Translations under genes and position numbers: made by a program
Part shown: in pieces, positions 9,901 through 17,960 of the stretch
Position numbering within the stretch: position 1 is the stretch's first letter
Layout: each line of letters starts with the position of its first letter
Assembly: GCF_001885585.1 (NCBI RefSeq)
Contig: NZ_LSRP01000090.1
Location: 1 to 53,352, forward strand
Origin: Pararhizobium antarcticum
GTDB lineage: Bacteria > Pseudomonadota > Alphaproteobacteria > Rhizobiales > Rhizobiaceae
DNA length: 53,352 bases
Direction: 5' to 3'
Notes under the pieces: model-generated
Database searches by the model: none
What the model was told of the DNA's origin: nothing
The model's input: the letters and a program-made list of their open reading frames with translations, nothing else

Positions 9901-10780
9901 CAGTATTGACGGCCTGACTGTGCAGGGCCTGAACACGGCCGCCTTGCCCGCGATCCTGACGGCGGCGGACGGGCTGCAAGGCGAGATCACGCCGCAGGCG
10001 ATCGAACGGGCGGCGGCAGCCTCCGTCTTCAGCGGTCAATCGGTGCTCGGCTCCGTCAAGGTGCCGTTCAGCATCGCCGGTGGAACGGTGCGGGCGCAGA
10101 ATGTTTCGGCTGGGGACGGAACGGCTCTGGTTTCTGCAGATGCTGAAATCACCTTCCCGGAAAACAGGATCAACGCCTCGCTTCAGCTCAATTACCGCCC
10201 CGGAGACGAGGCGCTTGCCGGCGCCGAAGCGCAGGTCAGCCTCGATTATGCCGGCGTGCTCCGTTCGCCGGGCGTGACGCTCAATGTCACCGACCTCGCC
10301 AATTTCCTGTCGCTGCGGGCTTTCGAGCGGGAACGGCGCCGGGTTGAAACGCTGCAGGCGAACGTGCTTGAAAAACAGCGCCTGCGCCGCGAGGTCGCAC
10401 TCTACAAGGCCAATGCAGCAAACCGCGAGGTGGAGCGCCTGAGGGCCGAGGAGGAGGCTCGCCGCCGCAAGGCAGCCGCAGAGGAGGCCGTCCGGCTGAA
10501 ACAGCAGGCCGAAGCGAAAGCACTTGCCGAAAAACAGGCGGCCGAAGCGGCGGCAAAAGCTGCTGCCGAGAAGGCCGTGATAGACAAGGCTGCCAGTGAG
10601 AAGGCTGCCGCTGAAGCAAAAGTCGCTGCCGACGATGCCGCCCGCAGGGCGCGCGACCTGCAGGATCGGCGCACGTTACCGGTCGATCCGTCCGAAGGCG
10701 TCGAGCGTGGCGCATTGCCACCTGTCGGCGGCAGGTCGCTGAATTTCGATAGCCTGCCTGGCGTTCGGGTGCAGCCATAA
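6950..10780 (+). CDS. AsmA family envelope protein (large)
   Basis: A 1276-residue protein with GTG start preceded by GATAGGA. One N-terminal membrane anchor (residues about 4-26, ILVFIGGLMVVALFAALIAP) is followed by an AsmA N-terminal domain beginning FVDWTDFRKDFEREASRIMG, then long beta-rich repeats and the AsmA_2 C-terminal region. The last 150 residues form a charged Ala/Glu/Lys helix (about residues 1125-1235) and a Pro-rich tail. AsmA proteins are periplasmic bridge-like lipid-transfer or outer-membrane assembly factors. It stands alone between a flavin dehydrogenase and a diguanylate cyclase. Confidence 0.9.
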   Translation: MLARILVFIGGLMVVALFAALIAPMFVDWTDFRKDFEREASRIMGKPVVVHGSVDARLIPFPSVTLNDVRVGQSEDGEPLIQVQRFSMDAELAPFLSGEALIFDMRLEAPKAKIRLLADGTLDWARGRKASIPAKTVILESVSITDGQIDFIDEQTGRTRRITDLSADLSARSLAGPWKVDGRAALDGEAGSFAFSSSEVDSEGTLSLRTRLTPDKRPFGVELDGYLKIVDLKPLYEGKFTLTENRQVAEAQTDGANEARNALRVTGNFELNNERIRVPEYRLEVGPKDDPYLVTGEATLDTGKVPEFLLLADGQQIDVSRIGNTGEAGKTGRDPAVSVRQRLAAMLAIAADIPIPQVPGRASLKLPAIVIGDTTVRDVRLDLRPDGAGWMIDNAVALLPGRTQLEAKGRLNLRGQRAFRGELLVASNQPSGLATWLAGSVDPSIRTLKTAGFSASVNLTETLQQFERLEVAAGPATLRGRIERQALDGVPPSLSLELKGNTIDLEALQALAGLVAGEASSETLLSHAIAADLSADAFSVFGETARNVQVVATLKNGQLQAERVSIGDLAGAQVALSGRMSGQLAAPVLSAKMKLASPDLTPFLAMLERHAASHPALTRLARSGPYYTDAALDLTLTAGSKDGNSLVTFGILGAANGTNIAANYQAPDLALALAGQGILLEATLENPSTPILLGQIGFDPLPFDADANGILSLKLQSSEADKANGALTFTTENTALSAKGDVNLSRSNFLDGTLKLTLQSEDFEPFLLLQGIGLPQMGSGLPLAGTADVATTVDAITLSNIEGKADNNAFAGSLTIDRKTAGRPVTGQIGVDTLDLAWLGESIVGPVEDAVSGELSDVPVAQSAWSGLNVNLDVTAKQFWPNILGPMTDFSGKLGWKGDQVEVTDAAGDWLGGKADGRLLLGNGDGSGFLQARLNLKGADLSRIAWTSHGSPVAEGKVDVSLALEASGKTVMTMAQSASGSGTASIDGLTVQGLNTAALPAILTAADGLQGEITPQAIERAAAASVFSGQSVLGSVKVPFSIAGGTVRAQNVSAGDGTALVSADAEITFPENRINASLQLNYRPGDEALAGAEAQVSLDYAGVLRSPGVTLNVTDLANFLSLRAFERERRRVETLQANVLEKQRLRREVALYKANAANREVERLRAEEEARRRKAAAEEAVRLKQQAEAKALAEKQAAEAAAKAAAEKAVIDKAASEKAAAEAKVAADDAARRARDLQDRRTLPVDPSEGVERGALPPVGGRSLNFDSLPGVRVQP

Positions 10781-10914
10781 TACTTTGGTATAGGTTTCTC
10801 TAATTTAGGATCTTATTTGGACCTGTAACACGATATCCCATGCATTTTAGGGAAGAGTTTGAGCGGAATTTATACTCTTTGCCCGATATTTTCTTCAGGA
10901 GTGGAGAGACGCGC

Positions 10915-11766
10915 ATGAGGTCCCTGCTGTGCATGTTCGATAGTCGCGGAATTGGCTGGATCGCGGTCTGGACAATCAGCGGAACGGTGGTCTGTACGGG
11001 TATCGCGCTGATCATCACCTATGTCGTCATCGCCCCCTACGGTCCGCAGGTCCTGCGTGCTTCGTTGGGGCTTGCGTTCTTCATTCCGCTTCTCCTGGCC
11101 ATTCCACTGTTCACCTACATCGGCATCAAGCTCCAGCAACTGTCGCGGGCGAACTACCTGTTGAAGCAGGCAAACCGGATCGACGGCCTGACGCAGTGCC
11201 TGAACCGGGCGACGTTTACGGCAGACGTGAACCGCATTTTCACGCAAAGGGCTGCCGACAGATCGGAGATAGCGTCCGGGCTGCTGATCATCGATGCCGA
11301 CCATTTCAAGCAGGTGAACGACCGATTCGGCCATCTGGTCGGCGATCAGGTGCTCGTGTCGATATCGGCATGGGTCCGCTCGATCGTGGGCGAGGCCGGC
11401 CTGGTCGGGCGGCTTGGCGGCGAGGAGTTCGCGGTTTTCCTGGAGGATACATCACCGCAGGCGCTGCTGGCGGTCGCCGAGCAGATCCGGCACACCATAG
11501 CGGACAATGCCGCAGGACTGGACGCCGCCTGTTTCTCCGTGACGGTCAGCATTGGCGGTGCGTGTTTTGTCTATCCCGGACACTATGAGGACGTCTTCCG
11601 GTTGGCCGACGAAAGGCTTTATCTGGCAAAGAATGCCGGGCGCAACCGGGTCTGCCTGCCGGATGTCGCGGATCGGGCCGATCTCATGGTCCGCAACCTT
11701 TTGTCGGTCGGACGCGACCTGCAGCGGGAGCCGGCGGAGCTTTCTGCAGCAAGTGTCAGTGCATAG
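10915..11766 (+). CDS. Membrane-anchored diguanylate cyclase (GGDEF domain)
   Basis: 283 residues from the ATG at 10915, which has GGAGTGGAGAG upstream; an ATG at 10840 in the same frame has no ribosome site. Two membrane segments (about residues 14-39 and 47-68) precede a GGDEF domain starting DGLTQCLNRATF. The active site reads GGEEF, a functional variant that makes cyclic-di-GMP from two GTP. The usual RxxD inhibitory site is GEAG here, so product feedback is probably lost. No input domain other than the membrane part is visible. Confidence 0.92.
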   Translation: MRSLLCMFDSRGIGWIAVWTISGTVVCTGIALIITYVVIAPYGPQVLRASLGLAFFIPLLLAIPLFTYIGIKLQQLSRANYLLKQANRIDGLTQCLNRATFTADVNRIFTQRAADRSEIASGLLIIDADHFKQVNDRFGHLVGDQVLVSISAWVRSIVGEAGLVGRLGGEEFAVFLEDTSPQALLAVAEQIRHTIADNAAGLDAACFSVTVSIGGACFVYPGHYEDVFRLADERLYLAKNAGRNRVCLPDVADRADLMVRNLLSVGRDLQREPAELSAASVSA

Positions 11767-11811
11767 ACGCCGCTGCGAGGCTTATCCCCGTTGGTATGGC
11801 TCACGCCCGGA

Positions 11812-12042
11812 CTACAGCGATGCATCAGCGCCGTCAGGTTTTTTGACCCAGGCGAGCACATAGACGCGCAGGGCCGACGACAGGTTGCTACCCTCGGCCC
11901 TGTTGTCGTCGATTTCAGCAATCAGCCGCGCAAGCGAGATCTCGCGGTGCGCGGCGATGCGGTTGAGCTCCTCGAAGAACGGCTCCTCCAAAGAGAAGCT
12001 GGTACGGTGCCCATGCAGGGTTGCGGAATGTTTGCGGATCAC
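11812..12042 (-). CDS. Ribbon-helix-helix domain protein
   Basis: 76 residues matching the RHH_4 type (GHRTSFSLEEPFFEELNRIA, then EISLARLIAEID). This small fold binds DNA as a dimer through an N-terminal beta strand, here around TSFSLE. It follows the DUF4169 gene by 87 bases on the same strand and is probably the last gene of the sspB operon. Target unknown; no toxin partner is visible, so it is not evidently an antitoxin. Confidence 0.85.
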   Translation of the reverse strand: MIRKHSATLHGHRTSFSLEEPFFEELNRIAAHREISLARLIAEIDDNRAEGSNLSSALRVYVLAWVKKPDGADASL

Positions 12043-12129
12043 GGCTGTCCTTGAGAAAAGGATTCAACGGCTTGTCGTCCTGATTCAACGGGCGGTGCCA
12101 TCCCCTTGATGCGCAACGGCAATCCGCAC

Positions 12130-12333
12130 TCAGTCGGAGGTCTCGCTGCCGTCCCGGGGGACGCGCTTCGACTGGTCGAGATGCTGCTCGGCCTTTTCGT
12201 TGCGCGCGCGGGTCAGCGATTTTTCCGCCTTGGTGCGACCGAAGGAAACACGATTCTGCTCGGCCTGCCTGTCCTTCTCGGCACGCGTCTTCTGCTTTCG
12301 AACCTGGCGCAGATTGACGACATCGCCGGTCAT
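12130..12333 (-). CDS. DUF4169 family small basic protein
   Basis: 67 residues from an ATG preceded by GGGAGA. It is strongly charged (NLRQVRKQKTRAEKDRQAEQ) with a helical, Lys/Arg/Glu-rich centre, the pattern of the DUF4169 family. It starts 22 bases after sspB ends on the same strand, so the two are co-transcribed. A longer reading frame upstream runs antisense-like into sspB and is not believed. Function unknown. Confidence 0.85.
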   Translation of the reverse strand: MTGDVVNLRQVRKQKTRAEKDRQAEQNRVSFGRTKAEKSLTRARNEKAEQHLDQSKRVPRDGSETSD

Positions 12334-12355
12334 GAAGGGTCTCCCGGTGAAAGGA

Positions 12356-12877
12356 TCAGTTCTTCTTGCGGAAGGAATCGAGAGAAATGACAGAGCCGCC
12401 CGGCTTCTTGTCGTCCTCGCCCGATTTTTCGCCAGCCTCGGGGGTGCTGTCGGCTTTTTCGACGGTGGCGACCGGATAGGCGGTGATTTCGGCGGTCGTG
12501 GCGGTCTCTTCATCGATCGCCGCAACATCGAACTCAAGTTCGAAATTGACGGAGGGATCATAAAAGCCGCGGATGGCACTGAACGGAATGACCAGCTTTT
12601 CCGGCGTGTCGGAGAAGGATAGGCCGATCTCGAACTGCGTATCGGTGATCTTCAGGTCCCAGAACTGATGCTGGACGACAATGGTCATCTGCTCGGCATA
12701 TTTCGCCTTGAGATGCTGGGAGATCCGCACCCCCGGTGCACCGGTCAGGAAGGTAATGAAAAAATGATGGTCGCCGGGGAGGGAACCGGTGGCTGCGACC
12801 TCCGTCAGGACCTTTCGGATGACGCTGCGCAGGGCGTCCTGTGCGAGAATGTCGTAGCGGATATGGTCTTGGGCCAT
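12356..12877 (-). CDS. sspB: SspB, ClpXP adaptor for ssrA-tagged proteins (alphaproteobacterial type)
   Basis: 173 residues starting MAQDHIRYD; the start at 12877 has GGGGAT upstream and matches the family N-terminus, while an upstream start at 12904 adds nine unlikely residues. The folded substrate-binding domain spans about residues 5-130 (HFFITFLTGAPGVRISQ, then IPFSAIRGFYDPSVNF). An acidic linker and a short C-terminal ClpX-docking segment follow (VISLDSFRKK). SspB carries tmRNA-tagged polypeptides to ClpXP. The tmRNA gene lies just upstream on the same strand, a direct functional link. Confidence 0.94.
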   Translation of the reverse strand: MAQDHIRYDILAQDALRSVIRKVLTEVAATGSLPGDHHFFITFLTGAPGVRISQHLKAKYAEQMTIVVQHQFWDLKITDTQFEIGLSFSDTPEKLVIPFSAIRGFYDPSVNFELEFDVAAIDEETATTAEITAYPVATVEKADSTPEAGEKSGEDDKKPGGSVISLDSFRKKN

Positions 12878-13019
12878 CAGATCCCCGTCTTTCTGGAAAC
12901 ACAACTCAGTTACTGTTTATGCCGCTTTACACATTATGTCATTGGCACGAACCCGTTGAAAGACCCGCTGACCGAGTCATCGCAACATCTATAGACCATT
13001 TCGAAAGATTGGAGAAGGT

Positions 13020-13343
13020 GAAGGCTTCTGTTGCCAGGTGCCTTCGGACCCCGCCTTACGGTGCGAACCGGAAGGACTTGATTTGAAGTGTCACACTGCG
13101 ATTAAGCAGCGAGACGAGCTTCCGCATAGTTGTCATTTGCAACTACAAGTTTAGCCCGATAACGGTGGTACAATGCCGAGCAAAGAGTCGATCTTTACGC
13201 CCTTGTCGATCCTATTTCGCCCCCATCAAAAGCCGGTCCGGCTGGTGTGATGACCGGTTTTTGGTGGAGGCGCCGGGTACCGCCCCCGGGTCCAATAGGT
13301 TTATTTCATCGCTGGTTTATCGCCATATCCGCCCGAAGACGGC
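13020..13343 (-). ncRNA. ssrA: Two-piece (circularly permuted) tmRNA
   Basis: Read on the minus strand. The acceptor piece comes first: a T-arm with 5-bp stem CCGGG/CCCGG around loop GGCGGTA, then CGCCTCC-ACCA ending at 13262. After an excised spacer of about 37 bases, the coding piece begins at 13224 with GGGGGCG, which pairs with CGCCTCC to close the acceptor stem (one G-U). The tag frame at 13140-13105 reads ANDNYAEARLAA and is followed by TAA. A pseudoknot-like region ends near ACAGAAGCC around 13020. Such permuted genes are typical of alphaproteobacteria. The outer ends are estimates. Confidence 0.93.
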
Positions 13344-13349
13344 AAGACT

Positions 13350-13378
13350 GATATAGGTCTTTCGAGCCGTCATGAAAA
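13350..13378 (-). promoter_or_regulatory. Candidate promoter of the tmRNA gene
   Basis: On the minus strand TTTTCA and TATATC are separated by 17 bases, which would start transcription near 13343, just ahead of the acceptor piece. The -35 is a weak match to TTGACA, so this is a tentative assignment. Confidence 0.4.
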
Positions 13379-13535
13379 GGCCCCTGCTGAAAATAGCTGT
13401 ATCTCCGCATCCGCTGAAGGCAGGGCGGCACTTCGACATAGGACGGGGTTGAGGATATGCGGGAAAAACGGCTTTTGGGTTTGGCCGCAAGGCGGCTTGC
13501 GCGTAATTTACCGGCAAACGAATCGGCGGCGACCC

Positions 13536-14330
13536 ATGCAGCAATATCTCGACCTTCTCAGCCATGTGATGGAACACGGCTCCGATCGCGGCGACCGGAC
13601 CGGAACCGGCACGCGCTCGGTTTTTGGCCACCAGATGCGCTTTGATCTTTCCAGGGGCTTTCCGGTCCTGACGACCAAGAAGCTGCACCTGCGCTCGATC
13701 ATCCACGAACTGCTCTGGTTCCTGAAGGGCGACACCAATATCGCCTATCTGAAGGCAAACGGCGTCAGCATCTGGGACGATTGGGCGGACGAAAACGGTG
13801 ATCTCGGGCCGGTCTATGGCTATCAATGGCGCTCCTGGCCGACCCATGACGGCCGCCACCTCGATCAGATCGAAACCGTGCTTCATTCGATCCGCAGCAA
13901 TCCGAATTCCCGCCGGCACATCGTCTCGGCCTGGAACCCGGCACTCGTCGACGAGATGGCGCTGCCGCCCTGTCATTGCCTGTTCCAGTTCTATGTAGCC
14001 GACGGCAAACTGTCCTGCCAGCTCTACCAGCGGTCCGCCGACATCTTTCTCGGGGTACCGTTCAACACGGCCTCCTATGCGCTGCTGGTGATGATGGTGG
14101 CGCAGGCCTGCGATCTCCAGCCTGGCGATTTCGTGCATACGCTGGGGGATGCACATATCTATCACAATCATTTTGACCAGGCCCGCGAGCAACTGACCCG
14201 GCGGCCAAAAGCCCTGCCGCAGATGACGATCAATCCGGATGTGAAAGATCTTTTTTCCTTTCAGTTCGAAGACTTTGCGCTTGTCGGCTACGAGGCTGAT
14301 TCAAACATCCGGGCGCCGATCGCGGTGTGA
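13536..14330 (+). CDS. thyA: Thymidylate synthase
   Basis: 264 residues, exactly the common ThyA length, from the ATG at 13536 ([13 protein letters not shown]). It methylates dUMP to dTMP using 5,10-methylene-tetrahydrofolate and releases dihydrofolate. Seen: the catalytic Cys146 in [12 protein letters not shown], the phosphate-binding [13 protein letters not shown], and the C-terminus IRAPIAV. The upstream in-frame extension is not coding-like. folA follows 77 bases later, pairing the dihydrofolate producer with the enzyme that recycles it. Confidence 0.97.
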   Translation: MQQYLDLLSHVMEHGSDRGDRTGTGTRSVFGHQMRFDLSRGFPVLTTKKLHLRSIIHELLWFLKGDTNIAYLKANGVSIWDDWADENGDLGPVYGYQWRSWPTHDGRHLDQIETVLHSIRSNPNSRRHIVSAWNPALVDEMALPPCHCLFQFYVADGKLSCQLYQRSADIFLGVPFNTASYALLVMMVAQACDLQPGDFVHTLGDAHIYHNHFDQAREQLTRRPKALPQMTINPDVKDLFSFQFEDFALVGYEADSNIRAPIAV

Positions 14331-14407
14331 CGGCATGGCCGGCAAACAAACGGCAAGCCGGCCGCCCATGCACCGCTCCTGACGCAGAAGAAGACAGGTC
14401 CTGATAC

Positions 14408-14932
14408 ATGTCCGCAATGTCCACCAGCATCATTGTCGCCGTTTCGGCAAACGGCGTGATCGGCCGTGACGGCGGCTTGCCATGGCATCTGCCGTCCGAC
14501 CTGAAACACTTCAAGGCGCTGACGCTCGGCAAGCCTGTGATCATGGGCCGCAAGACCTTTGCATCGATCGGCAGGCCCTTGCCGGGGCGACCCAACATTG
14601 TGATCAGCCGCAAGGCCGATTTCAAAGCAAACGGCGTCATCGTCGTTGCGTCGCTGGAGGCGGCCTTGCAGACAGGGCGTGAACAGGCCGCCATGCTTGG
14701 CGTCAACGACATCTGCATCATCGGCGGCGGCGAGATCTATCGGCAGGCGATGGACTTTGCCGATGTGCTGCACATCACGAAGGTTGCCGTCGAGGTCGAT
14801 GGCGACACAACGTTTCCGGTCATCGATGCCTCGATTTTCGAAGAAATCGCCAACGCGGTTCTGCCGCAGGGTGAAAAGGATAGTCATGCAATGCAAAGCG
14901 TGACTTATCGCCGCAAAAATCCCGCAAAATGA
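14408..14932 (+). CDS. folA: Dihydrofolate reductase
   Basis: 174 residues that reduce dihydrofolate to tetrahydrofolate with NADPH. Seen: IIVAVSANGVIGRDGGLPWH at the N-terminus with the substrate-contacting LPWHLPSDLKHF, the cofactor loop MGRKTFASIGRPLPGRPN and the Gly-rich IIGGGEIYRQ. An ATG at 14417 is a possible alternative start. It lies directly downstream of thyA. Confidence 0.96.
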   Translation: MSAMSTSIIVAVSANGVIGRDGGLPWHLPSDLKHFKALTLGKPVIMGRKTFASIGRPLPGRPNIVISRKADFKANGVIVVASLEAALQTGREQAAMLGVNDICIIGGGEIYRQAMDFADVLHITKVAVEVDGDTTFPVIDASIFEEIANAVLPQGEKDSHAMQSVTYRRKNPAK

Positions 14933-14972
14933 ACTATTTTGCCGCATTTGCCTTGAAGTTGGATGCGCTGCG

Positions 14973-15001
14973 TTGAAAGCGGTTCGCCTGATACCTATAA
15001 C
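14973..15001 (+). promoter_or_regulatory. Sigma-70-type promoter ahead of hflK
   Basis: TTGAAA at 14973-14978 and TATAAC at 14996-15001 with a 17-base spacer, close to consensus, about 70 bases before the hflK start. It would drive the hflK-hflC-DUF2065-ACT run. Confidence 0.65.
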
Positions 15002-15071
15002 GGGTTCACGTTACGACCGGCGCGTTTGCGCGACGGCGTGATTTGGGAGTTTATCAACAGAAGAGGTATTG

Positions 15072-16205
15072 ATGCCCTGGAGCAATCAGAATGGCGGCGG
15101 CGGCCCTTGGGGCGGCGGCGGCGGCGGTGGTGATAACGGCAACAATAAGGGGCCGTGGGGCCAGGGGCCGAACCGTCCGCTTGGCGGTGGTGGTCGAGGC
15201 AATGGCGGACCGCCGGACCTCGAGGAAATTCTGCGCCGCGGCCAGGACCAATTGAAGAATGTCGTTCCCGGCGGCTTCAATGGCGGCATCGTCGTTATCG
15301 GGCTGCTTCTCGTTCTCGGCTTCGTTCTGATGAATTCGATCTACACCGTGCAGCCTGATGAGCGCGGCGTCGAAATGCGCTTCGGCAAGCCCAAGGAAGA
15401 AATTGCCATGCCGGGCCTGCACTATCATTTCTGGCCCTTTGAGACGGTCGAGATGGTCAAGATCACCGAGCAGCAGCAGAATATCGGCAGCCGTGGCGGC
15501 GCCGGCGACCAGGTTGCATCCGGCCTGATGCTCTCGGGCGACCAGAACATCGTCAACGTTCAGTTTTCCGTGCTGTTTTCCGTGACCGATCCGAAGGCCT
15601 ATCTCTTCAACGTCGAAGATCCGGCCGACACGCTGCAGCAGGTCTCCGAAAGCGCGATGCGCGAAGTCGTCGGCCGTCGTCCGGCGCAGGATATTTTCCG
15701 TGACAATCGTCAGGCCATCGCTGCCGACGTGAAGACCACGATCCAGGCGACCATGGACACCTACGGCGCCGGCATTTCGGTCAACACTGTCGCCATCGAG
15801 GATGCGGCACCGCCGCGTGAAGTGGCCGACGCGTTCGACGAAGTCCAGCGCGCAGAGCAGGACGAAGATCGTTTCGTCGAGGAAGCCAACCAGTATGCCA
15901 ACCAGGTTCTCGGTCGCGCCCGCGGTCAGGCCGCACAGAATCGCGAAGAGGCGGCCGCCTACAAGGACCGCGTCGTCAAGGAAGCCGAGGGTGAGGCGCA
16001 GCGATTCATCTCCGTCTACGACCAGTATGTGAAGGCGCCGGAAGTCACCCGCAAGCGTCTCTATCTCGAGACCATGGAGGACGTTCTGGGCAAGTCGAAG
16101 AAGGTCATCATCGACGAGAAGGACGGCCAGGGTGTCGTGCCTTACCTGCCGCTCAATGAAATCGTCAGGCCGGCAACGACATCGACGACCGGAGGGGCAC
16201 AGTAA
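15072..16205 (+). CDS. hflK: HflK, SPFH-domain modulator of FtsH protease
   Basis: 377 residues from the ATG at 15072 with AGAGGT upstream. The first 75 residues are a Gly/Asn/Pro-rich cytoplasmic tail (MPWSNQNGGGGPWGGGGGG), followed by one membrane segment (about 77-96) and an SPFH/prohibitin domain beginning YTVQPDERGVEMRFG. An Ala/Glu/Arg-rich coiled coil lies near residues 255-310. HflK and HflC form a large periplasm-facing cage around FtsH. The stop overlaps the hflC start in TAATG. Confidence 0.96.
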   Translation: MPWSNQNGGGGPWGGGGGGGDNGNNKGPWGQGPNRPLGGGGRGNGGPPDLEEILRRGQDQLKNVVPGGFNGGIVVIGLLLVLGFVLMNSIYTVQPDERGVEMRFGKPKEEIAMPGLHYHFWPFETVEMVKITEQQQNIGSRGGAGDQVASGLMLSGDQNIVNVQFSVLFSVTDPKAYLFNVEDPADTLQQVSESAMREVVGRRPAQDIFRDNRQAIAADVKTTIQATMDTYGAGISVNTVAIEDAAPPREVADAFDEVQRAEQDEDRFVEEANQYANQVLGRARGQAAQNREEAAAYKDRVVKEAEGEAQRFISVYDQYVKAPEVTRKRLYLETMEDVLGKSKKVIIDEKDGQGVVPYLPLNEIVRPATTSTTGGAQ

Positions 16206-17122
16206 TGACTAACCGCATCCCTTATATCCTCATCGTCTGCGCGATTGCGCTGATCGGCATCTATTCGTCGGTCTTCGTGGTCAATGCCCGTCAGCAGGCG
16301 ATCGTCGTCCGCTTCGGCCAGATCAAGGAAGTGAAGACCGAACCCGGCCTCTACTTCAAGCTGCCCTTCGCCTTCATGGATGCTGACCGCGTCCAGTATG
16401 TCGAAAAGCAGGCCCTGCGCTTCGATCTCGACAATATCCGCGTCCAGGTTTCGGGCGGTAAGTTCTATGAAGTCGACGCTTTCGTCGTCTACAAGATCGC
16501 CGATGCACGGCGCTTCCGCGAAACGGTTTCCGGTGATCGGGAATCAGCCGAATCACGGCTTCGCACCCGTCTCGACGCATCGCTGCGCCGGGTCTACGGT
16601 CTGCGTGGTTTTGAATCCGCACTGTCCGAAGAACGCGCCTCGATGATGCGCGAAGTGCGCACCGACCTGAAAACGGACGCCGAATCACTCGGCCTCAACA
16701 TTGAGGACGTTCGTATCCGTCGCACCGACCTGACGCAGGAAGTCTCGCAGCAGACTTACGAGCGCATGAAAGCGGAGCGCTTGGCGGAAGCCGAACTCAT
16801 CCGTGCGCGTGGTAATGAAGCGGGCCAGCGTCGTCGCGCTATCGCCGACCGTCAGGTTGTCGAATTCGTGGCGGAAGCGCAGCGCGATTCGGAAATCCTG
16901 CGAGGCGAGGGCGAAGCCGAGCGGACAAGCGTGTTTGCCGATGCCTTTGCGCGTGACCCCAGCTTCTTCGAGTTCTATCGCTCGATGACGGCCTATGGTG
17001 CAGCGATCGGCAGCCCGGACACGACGCTTGTTCTGTCCCCGAATTCGGAGTTCTTCCGCTATTTCAACAATTCGGATGGAACGCCACAGCCGGCGGCAAC
17101 CGCACCTGCGGCGGCAAACTGA
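16205..17122 (+). CDS. hflC: HflC, SPFH-domain partner of HflK
   Basis: 305 residues. An N-terminal membrane anchor (IPYILIVCAIALIGIYSSVF) precedes an SPFH domain (NARQQAIVVRFGQIKEVKTE) and a coiled coil with ERMKAERLAEAELIRARGNE, typical of HflC. The C-terminal tail is Ala/Pro-rich. It starts one base before hflK ends, so expression is coupled and the proteins are made in matched amounts. Confidence 0.96.
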   Translation: MTNRIPYILIVCAIALIGIYSSVFVVNARQQAIVVRFGQIKEVKTEPGLYFKLPFAFMDADRVQYVEKQALRFDLDNIRVQVSGGKFYEVDAFVVYKIADARRFRETVSGDRESAESRLRTRLDASLRRVYGLRGFESALSEERASMMREVRTDLKTDAESLGLNIEDVRIRRTDLTQEVSQQTYERMKAERLAEAELIRARGNEAGQRRRAIADRQVVEFVAEAQRDSEILRGEGEAERTSVFADAFARDPSFFEFYRSMTAYGAAIGSPDTTLVLSPNSEFFRYFNNSDGTPQPAATAPAAAN

Positions 17123-17129
17123 GCCTGTC

Positions 17130-17315
17130 ATGAGCGATTTTCTGACAGGAATCGCATTTTTCCTGATAATCGAGGGGCTGGTGTACGCACTGGCCCCTCT
17201 GGTTTTGGTGGAAATGGCAAAACGGCTGCCGGAGGTTCCCGTGCAGCAATTGCGGATTTTCGGGCTGGTCTCGGTCGCTGCGGGCGTTGCGCTCGTGTGG
17301 ATCTTGCGAGGATAG
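17130..17315 (+). CDS. DUF2065 family small membrane protein
   Basis: 61 residues starting MSDFLTGIAFFLIIEGLVYA, with two hydrophobic segments separated by a short basic loop around VEMAKRLPEVPVQQLR. The family is known as a small conserved neighbour of hflKC. It begins 7 bases after hflC and ends 3 bases before the next gene, so it is in the operon. Role unknown; association with the HflKC-FtsH complex is inference from context. Confidence 0.88.
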   Translation: MSDFLTGIAFFLIIEGLVYALAPLVLVEMAKRLPEVPVQQLRIFGLVSVAAGVALVWILRG

Positions 17316-17318
17316 AGA

Positions 17319-17705
17319 ATGACACACAAACTGCTCATCCGTCTGGTGGACGCTGAATATGCGATCACACGGCTGACGATCGGCACACCCTTGCCGGAAT
17401 GGCTGATGGGACAGGGCTTCTGGGCCGTCTCGAGTTCGCGCGAGGAGATGACGCTGGTCTGTCGCGCCGCCCGTGTGCCGTCCTACATCCAGTCCTCCGG
17501 CGGCTGGCGCTGTTTCCGCATCGAGCAGCATTTCACCTTCGATGTGCCGGGGATCCTGTCCTCTGTTCTCGACCCGCTGTCGGCGGCCGGCGTCGGTATT
17601 TTTGCCAATTCGACCTTCAGCACCGATTATGTCTTCATCATCGGATCGGACCTCGACAAGGCCGTTGCCGCATTGAAGGCGCATGGCCACGAGATCATGA
17701 GCTGA
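17319..17705 (+). CDS. ACT domain-containing protein
   Basis: 128 residues with a ligand-binding ACT fold in the C-terminal half (FTFDVPGILSSVLDPLSAAG, then STFSTDYVFIIGSDLDKAV). The N-terminal half (LPEWLMGQGFWAVSSSREEM) fits COG3603-type tandem ACT proteins. ACT domains usually sense amino acids. It begins 3 bases after the DUF2065 gene. Its role in an hflKC operon is not known. Confidence 0.85.
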   Translation: MTHKLLIRLVDAEYAITRLTIGTPLPEWLMGQGFWAVSSSREEMTLVCRAARVPSYIQSSGGWRCFRIEQHFTFDVPGILSSVLDPLSAAGVGIFANSTFSTDYVFIIGSDLDKAVAALKAHGHEIMS

Positions 17706-17960
17706 GAGGCGGCATTCAGGCGATGTGCCATCCTGTCGTTGACGAAAAGATGACTGGACGCTTCCTGAAACCGCCTTATCTTCGCACTAAGAACCAAGTG
17801 ATACGGGCCTGCGCCGAATTATCCCTGTGAGTGAACACGCCCATTGAGCTGAATAAGCGCAGGGAACTGAATAAGCACAGTCCGGCAACGTTTCGGATGA
17901 AGACCATTTGCGAGCGGCGTTATCAGGGCCGACGCGCCATTTCAAATCGAGAGGACCCCC

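Noticed and set aside
17847..17925. GGAAC ... CGTT as an RpoE2-type stress promoter before degP
   Set aside because: The spacing between the two elements is about 21 bases, not the 16-17 expected.
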